Below are positions 50,254 through 60,347 of a stretch of DNA of 64,000 nucleotides, in pieces. A program made the translations under genes and the position numbers. Source of the stretch: Phycisphaerales bacterium (GTDB lineage: Bacteria > Planctomycetota > Phycisphaerae > Phycisphaerales > SM1A02); the NCBI GenBank assembly GCA_022446885.1, contig JAKVBU010000008.1, positions 1 to 64,000 of the forward strand. The letters are read 5' to 3'. The stretch's first letter is position 1, and each line of letters starts with the position of its first letter. The notes under the pieces were generated by a model, which saw nothing but the letters and a program-made list of their open reading frames with translations, did not search any database and was not told the DNA's origin.

Positions 50254-51648
50254 TCAGCCCTCCATGGCAGGTTCGCTCTGGCCTCGCAGCCAGGCGATCA
50301 GATCGATCTTGGTGATCAACCCCAGGAAGCCCTCGTCGTCACGCACGATGGCGACACGATCCGACTCGAAGATTGGAATGAGCGATTCGACGGGGTCGTC
50401 TGGAGAAAGTGTGACCAACTTGGTTGTCATGTAGTCACGCACCGGTGCCTGGAATGCGGCCCGGTCATGGTGGACGGCCATGAGGATGTCCGACTCGTCG
50501 AGAATGCCCACGACGTCGCCGTTCTCTACCACGGCCATCTGGCTGACGCCGTGCAGCCGCATTGTCTTGACCGCCTGCAGTACCGGAAGGTGCTCAGCCA
50601 AGGTGAAGTCTTCCCGGTCCATGTGACGCCGGGCGATGAGGTCACGCAGATTGCCGTGCTGCTCTCGGCGGATGAATCCCTGATCGATCATCCAGAAGTC
50701 GTTGAACATCTTGCTCAGGTACTTGGCGCCATGGTCACAGACGAAGGTGACGACTGTCTTGGGCTCGGTCTGTCGTCGGCACCAAGTCAACGCTGCAGCC
50801 AGCAGGGTGCCGGTAGAAGAGCCAGCCAGAATGCCCTCGGTACGAAGCAGATCACGCGCAGCGAGAAAGGCGTCGCGGTCGCTCACCTCGATGGCTTCGT
50901 CTACAACACTCAAATCAGTGATGGGGGGAACAAAGTCCTCTCCGATGCCCTCGACCAACCAGGTGCCTGGTTCCACCTCACGCCCGTCATTCACCAGCGG
51001 GGCGAGGATCGATCCGGTCGGATCCGCGAGCACGATGTTGATGTTGGGATTGTGTGCCTTGAGATACCGGCCCGCGCCCGTGATGGTGCCGCCTGAACCG
51101 ACACCGGCAATCATCGCATCAACCTGCCCCTCGGTTTGGGTCCAGATCTCAGGGCCCGTGCCGTCGTGGTGGGCCTGCACGTTCGCTTCATTTGCGAATT
51201 GGTTGACGTAGAAGCCACCGGTCTCATCAGCGAGTCGCTGGGCAACCTCTTGGTAGTAGTCAGGGTGCCCTTTGGCAACGTCGCTGCGGGTGAGCACCAC
51301 GTCAGCACCAAGCGCCCGCAAGTGGGCGATCTTCCCTTCACTCATCTTGTCGGGTACGACAACCGTGACCTTGTAGCCACGCTGCACGCCCACGAGGGCG
51401 AGGGAAATGCCCGTGTTGCCTGCAGTGGCCTCGATGACGTGGCCACCTGGCACGATCTGCCCCGCTTGAGCGGCGGCGTCGAGCATCGACACCGCGATGC
51501 GATCCTTGATTGAGTTGCCCGGATTGTGCGTCTCCAGTTTGAGCAGCAGCCGGCAGCAGCCGGTATCCAGCCGGGTGGCTTCGACCATGGGGGTGGAGCC
51601 CACCATGGCCATGACGTTGTCGTAGACGGGCGCGGTGAAGACTGCCAT
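50254..51648 (-). CDS. Cystathionine beta-synthase with CBS domain pair
   Basis: 464 residues. A fold-type II PLP domain (1-320) has NPGNSIKDRIAV with the PLP lysine, ATAGNTGISLALV and GVGSGGTITGAGRYLK. Two CBS domains fill 335-464 (HLPVLQAVKTMRLHGVSQMA and TLSPDDPVESLIPIFESDRV), likely sensing S-adenosylmethionine or an adenine nucleotide. It condenses serine and homocysteine into cystathionine. The haem-binding N-terminus of the animal enzyme is absent. It starts with TACAAT nine bases ahead and runs with the gamma-lyase gene. Confidence 0.93.
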   Translation of the reverse strand: MAVFTAPVYDNVMAMVGSTPMVEATRLDTGCCRLLLKLETHNPGNSIKDRIAVSMLDAAAQAGQIVPGGHVIEATAGNTGISLALVGVQRGYKVTVVVPDKMSEGKIAHLRALGADVVLTRSDVAKGHPDYYQEVAQRLADETGGFYVNQFANEANVQAHHDGTGPEIWTQTEGQVDAMIAGVGSGGTITGAGRYLKAHNPNINIVLADPTGSILAPLVNDGREVEPGTWLVEGIGEDFVPPITDLSVVDEAIEVSDRDAFLAARDLLRTEGILAGSSTGTLLAAALTWCRRQTEPKTVVTFVCDHGAKYLSKMFNDFWMIDQGFIRREQHGNLRDLIARRHMDREDFTLAEHLPVLQAVKTMRLHGVSQMAVVENGDVVGILDESDILMAVHHDRAAFQAPVRDYMTTKLVTLSPDDPVESLIPIFESDRVAIVRDDEGFLGLITKIDLIAWLRGQSEPAMEG

Positions 51649-51657
51649 GGGGCGGGA

Positions 51658-51663
51658 ATTGTA
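51658..51663 (-). promoter_or_regulatory. -10-like TACAAT upstream of cystathionine beta-synthase gene
   Basis: Minus-strand TACAAT, nine bases (TCCCGCCCC), ATG 51648. No ribosome site; drives the two-gene transsulfuration operon. Confidence 0.5.
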
Positions 51664-51724
51664 CCTGCTGGGGGGGCTGTCGTTCCCTTCTGAGATCCAC
51701 CTTCGTCAGCAGCGCCCAGCGGCC

Positions 51725-51762
51725 AAAAAGACACACGGGGCGAGCCGAGCTCGCCCCGTGTG
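51725..51762 (-). terminator. Rho-independent terminator of the pseudopilin gene
   Basis: CACACGGGGCGAGC (51732-51745) and GCTCGCCCCGTGTG (51749-51762) form a 14-base perfect stem with loop CGA. On the minus strand it is followed by TCTTTTT. This is the clearest intrinsic terminator in the window and lies 26 bases beyond the pseudopilin stop. Confidence 0.92.
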
Positions 51763-51787
51763 GGGTGCATTTGAATGCGGTGGGAGA

Positions 51788-53020
51788 TCAGTTGCCAAGT
51801 CGATCGCGACCGGCGATTCCCATGTGCGTATGGGTGTGGACCTTGGACAGGATCGAGGGTGAGCCGTACCGGCTGTACTCAAGCATGTAGCCGTTGTCAC
51901 CGTCACCGGTGTTGCTGTTGTAAAGGCCGATGCCGTCACCGTTCTTGACCGTCGCGTCAGCACGACGGACCTCAGCGATACCCATCATGACGGTGGCGCC
52001 GTCCTGCATGCAGGTCACGGGGTTGGAGTCCCAGTGGGCATTGAACAGGTAGGGGGCGCAGCCGTCATAGTGCCAGGTGCCGGTGATGCGGGGGTTCATC
52101 CACGCACCACGGCCGGAGGTTGGCCAGTCCATCGAGCAGGAGAACTTGTTGTTCTGCAGGTGATGGTGCTCGCAGAGGAAGGTCTTCAGCGAGGCGTACC
52201 GGGCGTTGGCCGATGAAGGCGAACGGAATCCGTTGGACATGGTCATCGGATCGGCGTGGCCATTCGTTGAGGAGTAGACGTTCGAGTTGAACATCGCGGC
52301 CGGGCTGAGGCAGTAGGAACTTGCCATGCCCCACATGTACCCGTCGGTGCTGCCGTAGTAGTTCTGCCAGCCACCGTCCAGGTTGATCTCGTCGCCGATG
52401 CCAGCGCAGAGCTGGTTGGCGTCATCAAAGCAGTCGAGCTCGCGGAGCCAGTCAATGACGACGTCATCCTTGGGTGCGAAGAAGATGTCGTTGTAGGGGC
52501 CGTTGACCCGACGCGACACCGTGTAGGAGTTGGGGAAGCGGAAGGTGCCCAGCGCTGGAGCGTTGGGACCGCTGGTGAGTTGGCCATCCCACGTGTAGGG
52601 CACGTTGAACTCGGTGACCAGAGCACCTGCCCACGCGCTACCGGCGAAGTCAGAGTTGCTCGAACCTTCGCCCCACTGGACGCCGAATTCGGTGTCGGCC
52701 CAACCGCTGTTGGCGACGTTGTTCTGCCAGGCCCGCAGGGCGGCTTCAACATTGGCACCGGTCGCGAAGGCCGGAACGCTGTTGATCTTTGTCGCGGCGA
52801 GATCGGAGGGGCAGCCCGTCCAGTAGTGGCCGTGCTCGGTGTCATAGACGCGATGGACCTTGAACACCTGATGGACGTTGCTCTTGGAGCCGTTGACGCG
52901 GGCCGTATCACGAGCCGCGGACACTGCGGGCAGCAGGATGGCCACGAGCAGTGCGATGATGGAGACCACCACCAGCAACTCGACCAGCGTGAAGCCCTTG
53001 CGTGTTCGATTGAGCGTCAT
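51788..53020 (-). CDS. Major-type pseudopilin / DUF1559-like prepilin protein
   Basis: 410 residues from ATG 53020, which has AAAAGGAGTG ahead. The longer frame to 53296 has no support. The start RKGFTLVELLVVVSIIALLV is a textbook type IV prepilin signal (cut after Gly, Phe at +1, Glu at +5), followed by the planctomycetal AILLPAVSAARDTAR. The large head domain (about 365 residues) is much longer than a G-type pseudopilin and matches the type expanded in planctomycetes, where prepilin-tagged proteins are numerous. With the strong ribosome site, long leader and strong terminator it is probably highly expressed. Not part of the operon at 41731-44901. Confidence 0.87.
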   Translation of the reverse strand: MTLNRTRKGFTLVELLVVVSIIALLVAILLPAVSAARDTARVNGSKSNVHQVFKVHRVYDTEHGHYWTGCPSDLAATKINSVPAFATGANVEAALRAWQNNVANSGWADTEFGVQWGEGSSNSDFAGSAWAGALVTEFNVPYTWDGQLTSGPNAPALGTFRFPNSYTVSRRVNGPYNDIFFAPKDDVVIDWLRELDCFDDANQLCAGIGDEINLDGGWQNYYGSTDGYMWGMASSYCLSPAAMFNSNVYSSTNGHADPMTMSNGFRSPSSANARYASLKTFLCEHHHLQNNKFSCSMDWPTSGRGAWMNPRITGTWHYDGCAPYLFNAHWDSNPVTCMQDGATVMMGIAEVRRADATVKNGDGIGLYNSNTGDGDNGYMLEYSRYGSPSILSKVHTHTHMGIAGRDRLGN

Positions 53021-53404
53021 GTTGACACTCCTTTTCAAATGGGGGATGCGCGAGTCATCCCGACGGTTTCTTCGGTACCGAGCCCGGCACCATCTTGTGT
53101 CCTGTCTCGGAGCGAGCCTACGCTGAGAACGCATGCCGCACCGATGGGATCTGCGATCAGGCAGAATGATCAAACGACCGACAGTTGCACGCACACGCGT
53201 GCCACCACCCACAGGACTAGATTCGTGCGGACCGGCGAACCGGATCCGTTGGTGAGCCGGAGACATGCGACTGATGCTCACCGTGTACCAGACCACCCGA
53301 GGGCGGTATCAGCCACCGCCAGCGTCCCACGAATCGGTGGGTACGTCAATCAGGGATCGGGCCATACCGGGCAAAAAATGGGCCTGTCAGGGCAGGAGAT
53401 GGTC
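53021..53404. other. 384-base gene-free stretch between ruvB end and pseudopilin start
   Basis: The longest stretch without a gene in the window. Next to the pseudopilin gene is its leader, with the ribosome site and a small stem GGGATG/CATCCC. On the minus strand TAGGCT at 53115-53120 could be the -10 box, implying a leader near 90 bases. The part near 53385 holds a short inverted repeat followed by T6 on the minus strand, a possible weak terminator for ruvB. I see no credible ORF or RNA gene. Confidence 0.6.
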
Positions 53405-54403
53405 TCAGGGGGCCAGCATGGCACGGCCCGCAGGCGTCAATTGCCGCCCTTGGCGGGTTCTGGCCAGCAGCCCTGCCTGCAGCAGAAAGGGCTCCACGAC
53501 GTCTTCAAGGGTGGTGGGATCCTCGCCCATCGTGGCCCCCAGTGCCTCCACACCCACCGGTCCACCTTCGTAGGTGCCCCCAAGGGTGGTCAGATAGGCC
53601 CGATCGAGGGCGTCGAGGCCCGCCTCGTCGATGCCTTCCAGGTCCAGGGCTGCTTCCACGACGGACCGGTCGAGGTGGCCCCCATGTTTGACGGTGGCGT
53701 AGTCGCGGGCTCGCCGCAGCAGCCGCAAGCAGATGCGCGGTGTGCCCCGGGAGCGGGCTGCCAGCAATGACAGCGCTTGGGGGTCGGGCGTATCGATCTG
53801 CAAGCGTGTTGTGGCTCGCTCAAGGAGCGTGACCAGTTCGTCGGGCGGATAGAAGTCCAAACGGTGGGTGATGCCAAACCGGCTGCGAAGGGCAGCCGTG
53901 AGCAGCCCTGCCCGAGTCGTGGCGCCGATGAGTGTGAAGGGCTTCAAGCGATACGTCACCACTCGTGCGTGCATGCCGCCATCGAGGGTGAAATCGATCT
54001 TGAAGTCTTCCATCGCCGGGTAGATGTACTCCTCGACGGCCGCAGGCAGCCGGTGAATCTCATCTATGAACAGCACGTCGCCATGCTGCATGCGAGTGAG
54101 CGTGCCCACAAGGTCGCTGCCTTTGCTCAGGGCCGGGCCCGACGTCACCCAGGCACGGGTGCCCATTTCGCCTGCGACGATGTGGGCCAGCGTTGTCTTT
54201 CCAAGCCCCGGTGGGCCATGCAGCAACAGATGCTCCATCGGGTCTTCGCGTTGACGTGAGGCGTCCAGCGCGATTTGCAACCGCTGGCAGAGGTTGGCTT
54301 GCCCCACATACGCATCGAGCGTGGTTGGCCGAAGGGCGTTGGCCTCTTCGGGCGCATCGGTGGCCTGTCGGGTGGCAGTGACGATTCGTTTGGCTTCGCT
54401 CAT
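53405..54403 (-). CDS. ruvB: Holliday junction branch migration helicase RuvB
   Basis: 332 residues, usual length. Walker A HGPPGLGKTTLA, Walker B VLFIDEIHRL, sensor 1 GATTRAGLL, and the winged-helix end with GGPVGVEALGATMGED. A hexameric AAA+ motor that moves Holliday junctions during recombination together with RuvA. ruvA and ruvC are not in the window. The start overlaps the rnd stop (ATGA), so the two DNA/RNA-processing genes are coupled. Confidence 0.97.
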   Translation of the reverse strand: MSEAKRIVTATRQATDAPEEANALRPTTLDAYVGQANLCQRLQIALDASRQREDPMEHLLLHGPPGLGKTTLAHIVAGEMGTRAWVTSGPALSKGSDLVGTLTRMQHGDVLFIDEIHRLPAAVEEYIYPAMEDFKIDFTLDGGMHARVVTYRLKPFTLIGATTRAGLLTAALRSRFGITHRLDFYPPDELVTLLERATTRLQIDTPDPQALSLLAARSRGTPRICLRLLRRARDYATVKHGGHLDRSVVEAALDLEGIDEAGLDALDRAYLTTLGGTYEGGPVGVEALGATMGEDPTTLEDVVEPFLLQAGLLARTRQGRQLTPAGRAMLAP

Positions 54404-55671
54404 GCGCCCGCCTCATGCTGCCATGCAGGCCAGGACTGAAGCGACAGCGTCTCTCCCGCCAGATGCGCTCCTAGCAGCGAGTCGAGTGCTTCAGATCGCC
54501 ACCCATTGACGGGCCACTCGCCTCCGCCGCCAAGGTGCCAGCGTGCCAGGTCTGAACGGGTGCAGACCAGTTCTGGCGACAGCCCCCGGTCCATGCAGGC
54601 GGCAGCGAATCGATGCCAGAGCGCATCAATCGCCACACGGTCGAATGGGCACCCCTCCGTGGGACGTGGTGGGTCATCCGGAGGTGCCATGTCCGCGGCT
54701 TGCTCGATCGTCTGGAGCAATTGTTCGCCGTGGGCCTCCGCTACGGGGCGGGGCATACCTCGCAGGTCCGCCATGGCTTTGATCGACGAAGGCCGCTGTC
54801 GCGTCAACGCCAACAGCACCTGATCGGGCAGCAGTGCTCGTGGCGGGCGGTCTTGGGCTCGGGCAATCTCGTCTCGTTTGAGTACGAGTTGATGCAGCAG
54901 CGTGCGTTGCCCCTTGCGCAAGGAGCGGCCGTTCTCAATTCGGCGGCGCTGCGCCGTTAGATCCGGCACGCCGTCCGAGCCTTTGCACCGCTGCGCTTGA
55001 GCCGCCAAGGCCCATGCTTCGAGCCCATGGGTTGCAATTCGTTCGCTGAGCATCTGTTCCAGTCGGAGCAGGTAGCGGACATCATCCGTGGCGTAGCGAC
55101 ACTGCTGGGGAGACAAGGGTCGACGGTCCCACGCGGTGAAGGTCATGCCGCCGGGTACGTTGATCTTGAGCACCGCATTGATGGCCTTGTTGAGCCCCAC
55201 GGGCCACGGCAGCCCAGCGAATCCGGCCAGAACCTGCGTGTCGCGGACGTTTGTGGGCGCCGTTCCAAAGTGGTGCGTGGCAATGTCCAGGTCCTGCTTG
55301 CCCGCGTGGACGATCACCTCCAGGGCCGGGTCTGCCAGCAGAGACCACACGCAGGAACAGTCCTCGATGGCCATGGGATCGATGAGCACCACCTCATCGA
55401 CGCTGGCCAGTTGAATGAGACACAGCCGGGGCCAGTATGTTTCCTCGCCTATGAATTCCGTGTCGTAGGCCACCGAACCCGAGGTAGCCAGACGCTCACA
55501 CGCCTCGGCGGCTTGGGCAGCATCCGTGATGGGGGTGGTGTCCTGTTGGGGGACCCCCTCCAGATCGGGAATTGCGCTCAGGGTTGCGGCGTCAGCGTGG
55601 CTGTCGGCGTGGAATTGGTCCCGGCGGCTGCGGCGTGATCGTCCTGAGCGCCTCTTTTTCTTGCCTGCCAT
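54400..55671 (-). CDS. rnd: Ribonuclease D
   Basis: 423 residues from ATG 55671. A Lys/Arg-rich N-terminus of about 20 residues is followed by the DEDDy 3'-5' exonuclease domain: YDTEFIGEETYWPRLCLIQL (DxE), VIVHAGKQDLD, and RYATDDVRYLL with the catalytic Tyr. An HRDC-type helical domain follows (RPPRALLPDQVLLALTRQRP). The last 100 residues are an extra segment I do not recognise. It matures tRNA 3' ends and similar RNAs. TACAGT seven bases ahead favours this ATG over a GTG at 55680. Confidence 0.92.
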   Translation of the reverse strand: MAGKKKRRSGRSRRSRRDQFHADSHADAATLSAIPDLEGVPQQDTTPITDAAQAAEACERLATSGSVAYDTEFIGEETYWPRLCLIQLASVDEVVLIDPMAIEDCSCVWSLLADPALEVIVHAGKQDLDIATHHFGTAPTNVRDTQVLAGFAGLPWPVGLNKAINAVLKINVPGGMTFTAWDRRPLSPQQCRYATDDVRYLLRLEQMLSERIATHGLEAWALAAQAQRCKGSDGVPDLTAQRRRIENGRSLRKGQRTLLHQLVLKRDEIARAQDRPPRALLPDQVLLALTRQRPSSIKAMADLRGMPRPVAEAHGEQLLQTIEQAADMAPPDDPPRPTEGCPFDRVAIDALWHRFAAACMDRGLSPELVCTRSDLARWHLGGGGEWPVNGWRSEALDSLLGAHLAGETLSLQSWPAWQHEAGA

Positions 55672-55678
55672 TGTTGGC

Positions 55679-55684
55679 ACTGTA
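55679..55684 (-). promoter_or_regulatory. -10-like TACAGT, leaderless start of rnd
   Basis: Minus-strand TACAGT, seven bases (GCCAACA), ATG 55671. It would give rnd-ruvB their own promoter downstream of groEL. Confidence 0.5.
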
Positions 55685-55725
55685 CCGCCGTGCGCACGTT
55701 ACCGCCCAGCGATGGGGTGCATAGC

Positions 55726-55766
55726 CGCGGGGCGGAGCCATGCAGCAAGCATGTCTCCGCCCCGCG
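55726..55766 (-). terminator. Long hairpin downstream of groEL
   Basis: CGCGGGGCGGAG (55726-55737) pairs with CTCCGCCCCGCG (55755-55766), and after one mismatch CATGC with GCATG, leaving loop AGCAA: about 17 pairs. It lies 35 bases after the groEL stop on the same strand. No T run follows on either side, so it is a terminator without U tract or an mRNA 3'-end stabiliser. Confidence 0.65.
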
Positions 55767-55800
55767 TGGAGAGAGGGCAATGTGATGAACTGATCTGAGA

Positions 55801-57414
55801 TCAGTACTCACCGTCGCCTGAGGCCTTGCTCTCCTTGGCTTCGGCGATGGCACAATCGGTGGTCAGGAGCAGGCCCGAGATGCTCGCGGCATTCTGCAGG
55901 GCGACCCGCTCCACCTTGGTGGGCACGATGACGCCGGCCTTGAGCATGTCGGTGTACTCGCGGGTCATGGCGTTGAAGCCCCAGGCGTCGTCGGTGGCGT
56001 CCTCGACCTTCTGGGCGACGATCGAGCCTTCCATGCCGCAGTTCTCGGCGATCTGACGAATCGGAGCGCTCACCGCACGGGACACGATGTCAACGCCGAT
56101 CTTCTCGTCGCCACGGGCCTTCTTGCGAGCGGCCTCAAGCGCCCGACGAGCACGGAGCACAGCCACGCCGCCGCCGGGCAGGATGCCTTCTTCGACGGCT
56201 GCCCGACAAGCGTGCAGGGCATCTTCGACGCGGGCCTTCTTCTCCTGCATCTCAACTTCGGTGGCAGCACCGACGTTGATCTGGGCCACACCGCCGGCGA
56301 GCTTTGCCAGCCGCTCCTGGAGCTTCTCGCTGTCGTAGTCGCTGGACGTGTTCTCGATCTGGGCGCGGATCTGGTCGATTCGCCCCTTGATGTCAGACGT
56401 CTTGCCACCACCTTCGATGATCGTGGTGGCGTCCTTCTCGATAGTGACCTTCTTGGCCCGCCCCAGTTCGCGAACGTCCAGTTCCTCGAGGGTCATGCCG
56501 AGCTCTTCCATGACGGCTGTGCCGCCGGTGAGCACCGCGATGTCTTGCAGCATTGCCTTGCGGCGATCACCGAAGCCCGGCGCCTTGACGGCCGCAACCT
56601 TGAGCACGCCTCGCAGGCGGTTCACGACGAGCGTGGCCAATGCCTCACCCTCGATGTCCTCGGCGATGATGAGCAGGCTCTTGCCGCTCTCGGCGACCTT
56701 GCCCAGCACGGGCAGAAGTTCCTTGGCGTTGGAGATCTTCTTCTCGTGAATGAGCACGTGGCAATCTTCGAGCGTGGCCGTCATCTCGGCGGTGTCAGTG
56801 ACGAAGTGCGGCGACAGGTAGCCCTTGTCGAACTGCATGCCTTCGACCAGTTCTACATGCGTGTCGAGGCTGGATCCCTCTTCGACCGTGATGACGCCAT
56901 CCTTGCCCACCTTGTCCATCGCCTCGGCGATGATTGAACCGACGGTTGCGTCTTGATTGGCGGCGCAGGTGCCGACCTGGGCAATCTCGGACGACTTGGT
57001 GACGCCCTTGGACATGTCGGCCAGTTCATTGCAGCACGCTTCGACTGCCAGATCGATGCCCCGCTTGATCTGCGTGGCATTGGCACCGGCTGTGATGTTT
57101 CGCAGGCCCTCGGCAAAGATCGACTCGGCGTAGACCGTGGCGGTGGTGGTGCCGTCACCGGCGTCCTTGGAGGCCTTGGAGGCGACCTCCTTCACCATCT
57201 GGGCCCCCATGTTCTCCCAGGCGTCCTCCAGTTCGATTTCCTTGGCGACGGTGACGCCGTCCTTGGTGACGGTCGGAGCGCCGAAGGACTTTTCCAGCAC
57301 GACGACTCGGCCTGAGGGGCCCAGCGTCGTCTTCACGGCCTTGGCGAGCTTCTGAATGCCCCGGAGCATGTGCTCGCGGGCTTCGATGTCGTATGCAATC
57401 TGCTTGGCAGCCAT
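55801..57414 (-). CDS. groEL: Chaperonin GroEL
   Basis: 537 residues. Nucleotide-binding motifs are standard: [19 protein letters not shown], the catalytic DGTTTATV region, and [20 protein letters not shown] precedes the ATG. It forms the folding chamber together with the GroES encoded upstream. The C-terminus is [10 protein letters not shown]; the usual flexible GGM repeat that fills the cavity floor is absent, and the sequence GPSGRVV replaces the common GPKGRNV. Planctomycetes often have several GroELs, so this may be a specialised copy. Confidence 0.97.
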   Translation of the reverse strand: MAAKQIAYDIEAREHMLRGIQKLAKAVKTTLGPSGRVVVLEKSFGAPTVTKDGVTVAKEIELEDAWENMGAQMVKEVASKASKDAGDGTTTATVYAESIFAEGLRNITAGANATQIKRGIDLAVEACCNELADMSKGVTKSSEIAQVGTCAANQDATVGSIIAEAMDKVGKDGVITVEEGSSLDTHVELVEGMQFDKGYLSPHFVTDTAEMTATLEDCHVLIHEKKISNAKELLPVLGKVAESGKSLLIIAEDIEGEALATLVVNRLRGVLKVAAVKAPGFGDRRKAMLQDIAVLTGGTAVMEELGMTLEELDVRELGRAKKVTIEKDATTIIEGGGKTSDIKGRIDQIRAQIENTSSDYDSEKLQERLAKLAGGVAQINVGAATEVEMQEKKARVEDALHACRAAVEEGILPGGGVAVLRARRALEAARKKARGDEKIGVDIVSRAVSAPIRQIAENCGMEGSIVAQKVEDATDDAWGFNAMTREYTDMLKAGVIVPTKVERVALQNAASISGLLLTTDCAIAEAKESKASGDGEY

Positions 57415-57453
57415 CGTTCGTATTCCTCGATTGCCCTCGTTGGGGCGATTCGT

Positions 57454-57735
57454 TCAGACCGTCGAGACCCGGTTGTGGGTGGACGGGATGAACTCCTGTT
57501 CGTTTGTTGTGTCCAGATCCGTTCGGGCCTGCCACATGGCGGACACATGGCTGGCGTCGATCCAGATGTTGTTCTGGCGGGTCTTCACGTGAATGCCGTT
57601 GGCGCTGTGCAGTTCCTCGACAGCGACGACGTTTCGCAGCTCCATTGCCCGCTCATCACCACGCAGGATGATGTCGAGCTCCTGATCGGTATCGATCATG
57701 TCCCTGAGGACTCGGATGACGGGGCCACGTTCCAT
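57454..57735 (-). CDS. Small conserved-type protein between groES and groEL, unknown function
   Basis: 93 residues starting 9 bases after AGGA. It lies between groES (27 bases upstream) and groEL (39 bases downstream) on the same strand, so it must share their mRNA. The sequence shows alternating strands: PVIRVLRDMIDTDQELDIIL, MELRNVVAVEELHSA, GIHVKTRQNNIWIDASHV. This could form a small beta barrel of SH3/Sm type; that is inference. No Cys, no signal peptide. Codon use is like its neighbours, so it is a real gene. I do not recognise it. Confidence 0.72.
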   Translation of the reverse strand: MERGPVIRVLRDMIDTDQELDIILRGDERAMELRNVVAVEELHSANGIHVKTRQNNIWIDASHVSAMWQARTDLDTTNEQEFIPSTHNRVSTV

Positions 57736-57762
57736 TGGTGTGTGTCCTGCTTGCGGGTCAGA

Positions 57763-58053
57763 TCAGCTGATGACGCCGAGGATGTCGTCCTCGGTCATGA
57801 TGAGCAGCGCGTCGCCGTCGATCTTCACTTCAGTTCCGGCGTATGAGGTGAAGATGACTCGGTCGCCCTGCTTTACGGTAAATGGCAGATACTCGCCCGT
57901 CTCCTTGTTGAGGACGCCCGAACCTGTAGCGATGATCTCGCCCTCGGCGGGCTTGTCCTTGGCGGACTCGGGCAGGTAGATCCCCGCGTCGGTGCGGGAC
58001 TGTGCTTCAGCGCGGCGGACGAGCAGTTTGTCGCCCAGAGGCTTGACCTTCAT
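57763..58053 (-). CDS. groES: Co-chaperonin GroES
   Basis: 96 residues with AAGGAGAAG before the ATG. The family features are MKVKPLGDKLLVRRAEAQ, the mobile loop around RTDAGIYLPESAKDKPAEGE, and the end VKIDGDALLIMTEDDILGVI. It caps the GroEL chamber. Its start overlaps the stop of the upstream receiver-like gene (ATGA), so the two are coupled. Confidence 0.97.
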   Translation of the reverse strand: MKVKPLGDKLLVRRAEAQSRTDAGIYLPESAKDKPAEGEIIATGSGVLNKETGEYLPFTVKQGDRVIFTSYAGTEVKIDGDALLIMTEDDILGVIS

Positions 58054-58568
58054 TTCACTTCTCCTTGGGGGCCCTGCTGGTGCGGGCCGGTTGCAGGGCC
58101 GACCTGCGATTGTGTCGGCCAGAGGTCTTTGTAGTGCCGCCGCAGGGCGCGGCGGAGGGTGTCCAGCAGCGATTCCAGCCGCATTGGACGATCGAGGACA
58201 GCAAATGCGCCGTCACGGAGGGAGTCGATCAGGCCCCTGGCATCGGCGCGGCGAGTCGCCTGTCGGGGTCGAACGACAATGGTCGGTGGTGGGCTCTCCA
58301 GCCGCCTGAGCAGCTGCAGAATTCGTACGCCAGCAGCCTGCGTGGGGCCGCCGGCTCGCATGGGAATCTCCATGTCAACCACGGCGATGTGTACCGGATT
58401 GCTGGCGATGAGCGACTGGGCTTCTTCTGCAGTCCCCGCCTCCATGGTTCGGATACCCATGGGCTCGAGCAGGCGAGGCGCCTGCCGAACGGCAGCCTCA
58501 TCACGCCACCCCCCGTAGGAGAGCAGGAGATTGAGCCGGCTGGCGTCATTCTGGGCGCGGATCCGCAT
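58050..58568 (-). CDS. Degenerate receiver-domain protein upstream of groES
   Basis: 172 residues. The fold looks like a CheY receiver: first strand LNLLLSYGGWRDE, then RLLEPMGIRTMEAGTAEEAQ, and the phospho-acceptor strand HIAVVDMEIPM with Asp65. The acidic pair after the first strand (normally DD/DE) is replaced by SYGG, and the conserved Lys near the end is Arg in VLDRPMRLESLL. So it may be a pseudo-receiver that does not take a phosphate in the normal way. The tail is Gln/Gly-rich. It overlaps groES by four bases and is the first gene of the chaperonin operon. Role unknown. Confidence 0.75.
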   Translation of the reverse strand: MRIRAQNDASRLNLLLSYGGWRDEAAVRQAPRLLEPMGIRTMEAGTAEEAQSLIASNPVHIAVVDMEIPMRAGGPTQAAGVRILQLLRRLESPPPTIVVRPRQATRRADARGLIDSLRDGAFAVLDRPMRLESLLDTLRRALRRHYKDLWPTQSQVGPATGPHQQGPQGEVK

Positions 58569-58721
58569 GGCTCTAGAGCAGCAATTCCCGTGCCAGACTC
58601 AGCGGAAGCCCCTGAGGATCGATTTTTGGCCCTACGAGGCTCTGGGGGCCGGTTCACGGGGCGATGGCCGGGTCACCCACCTTGGGAGGATGCCGCATTG
58701 GCAGGTCGCCACGGGGGTCTC

Positions 58722-58744
58722 GGGGGCGAATATGATTCGCCCCC
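58722..58744 (+). promoter_or_regulatory. Perfect inverted repeat abutting the asnS start codon, with TATGAT in its centre
   Basis: GGGGGCGAAT (58722-58731) and ATTCGCCCCC (58735-58744) are exact inverted copies around ATG, and the asnS ATG follows at once at 58745. The centre reads TATGAT (58731-58736), a good -10 hexamer eight bases before the start codon. The repeat could be an operator over the promoter. Confidence 0.6.
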
Positions 58745-60163
<1,419 letters not shown>

Positions 60164-60275
60164 TCCCTGCCCAGGGGCGAAACCGCGCACGACCTGCGCG
60201 ATGCGTCCGAGAACCGCAGTTTTTCGACCTGTGAAAGAGAACCTCGCCCTTGGGCTTGTCCCTGAACGATGGGAT

Positions 60276-60347
60276 GTCGTGCGAGATGGCCGGCGGTGGG
60301 AGCCGGCACTGGGCACGACAAACACCTCAGGTCCCGAGCCACCGGGA
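60276..60347 (+). other. Structured leader ahead of B12-fold protein gene
   Basis: Three nested or neighbouring stems precede the GTG at 60364. GTCGTGC (60276-60282) pairs with GCACGAC (60313-60319). Inside it GCCGGC (60289-60294) pairs with GCCGGC (60302-60307). TCCCG (60332-60336) pairs with CGGGA (60343-60347). The ribosome site CAGGAG follows at 60352. No known riboswitch consensus was recognised, including the cobalamin box. Confidence 0.5.

Noticed and set aside
51788-53296. Pseudopilin gene starting at 53296
   Set aside because: The extra 92 residues have no signal character, while ATG 53020 has AAAAGGAGTG and begins directly with the prepilin signal.
58569-58744. CIRCE/HrcA element controlling the groES-groEL operon
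   Set aside because: No TTAGCACTC-N9-GAGTGCTAA type repeat is seen there; the inverted repeat present belongs to the asnS start.
60276-60347. Cobalamin riboswitch before the B12-fold gene
   Set aside because: The B12-box consensus and the usual long multi-stem architecture of about 200 bases are absent; reported only as an unclassified structured leader.
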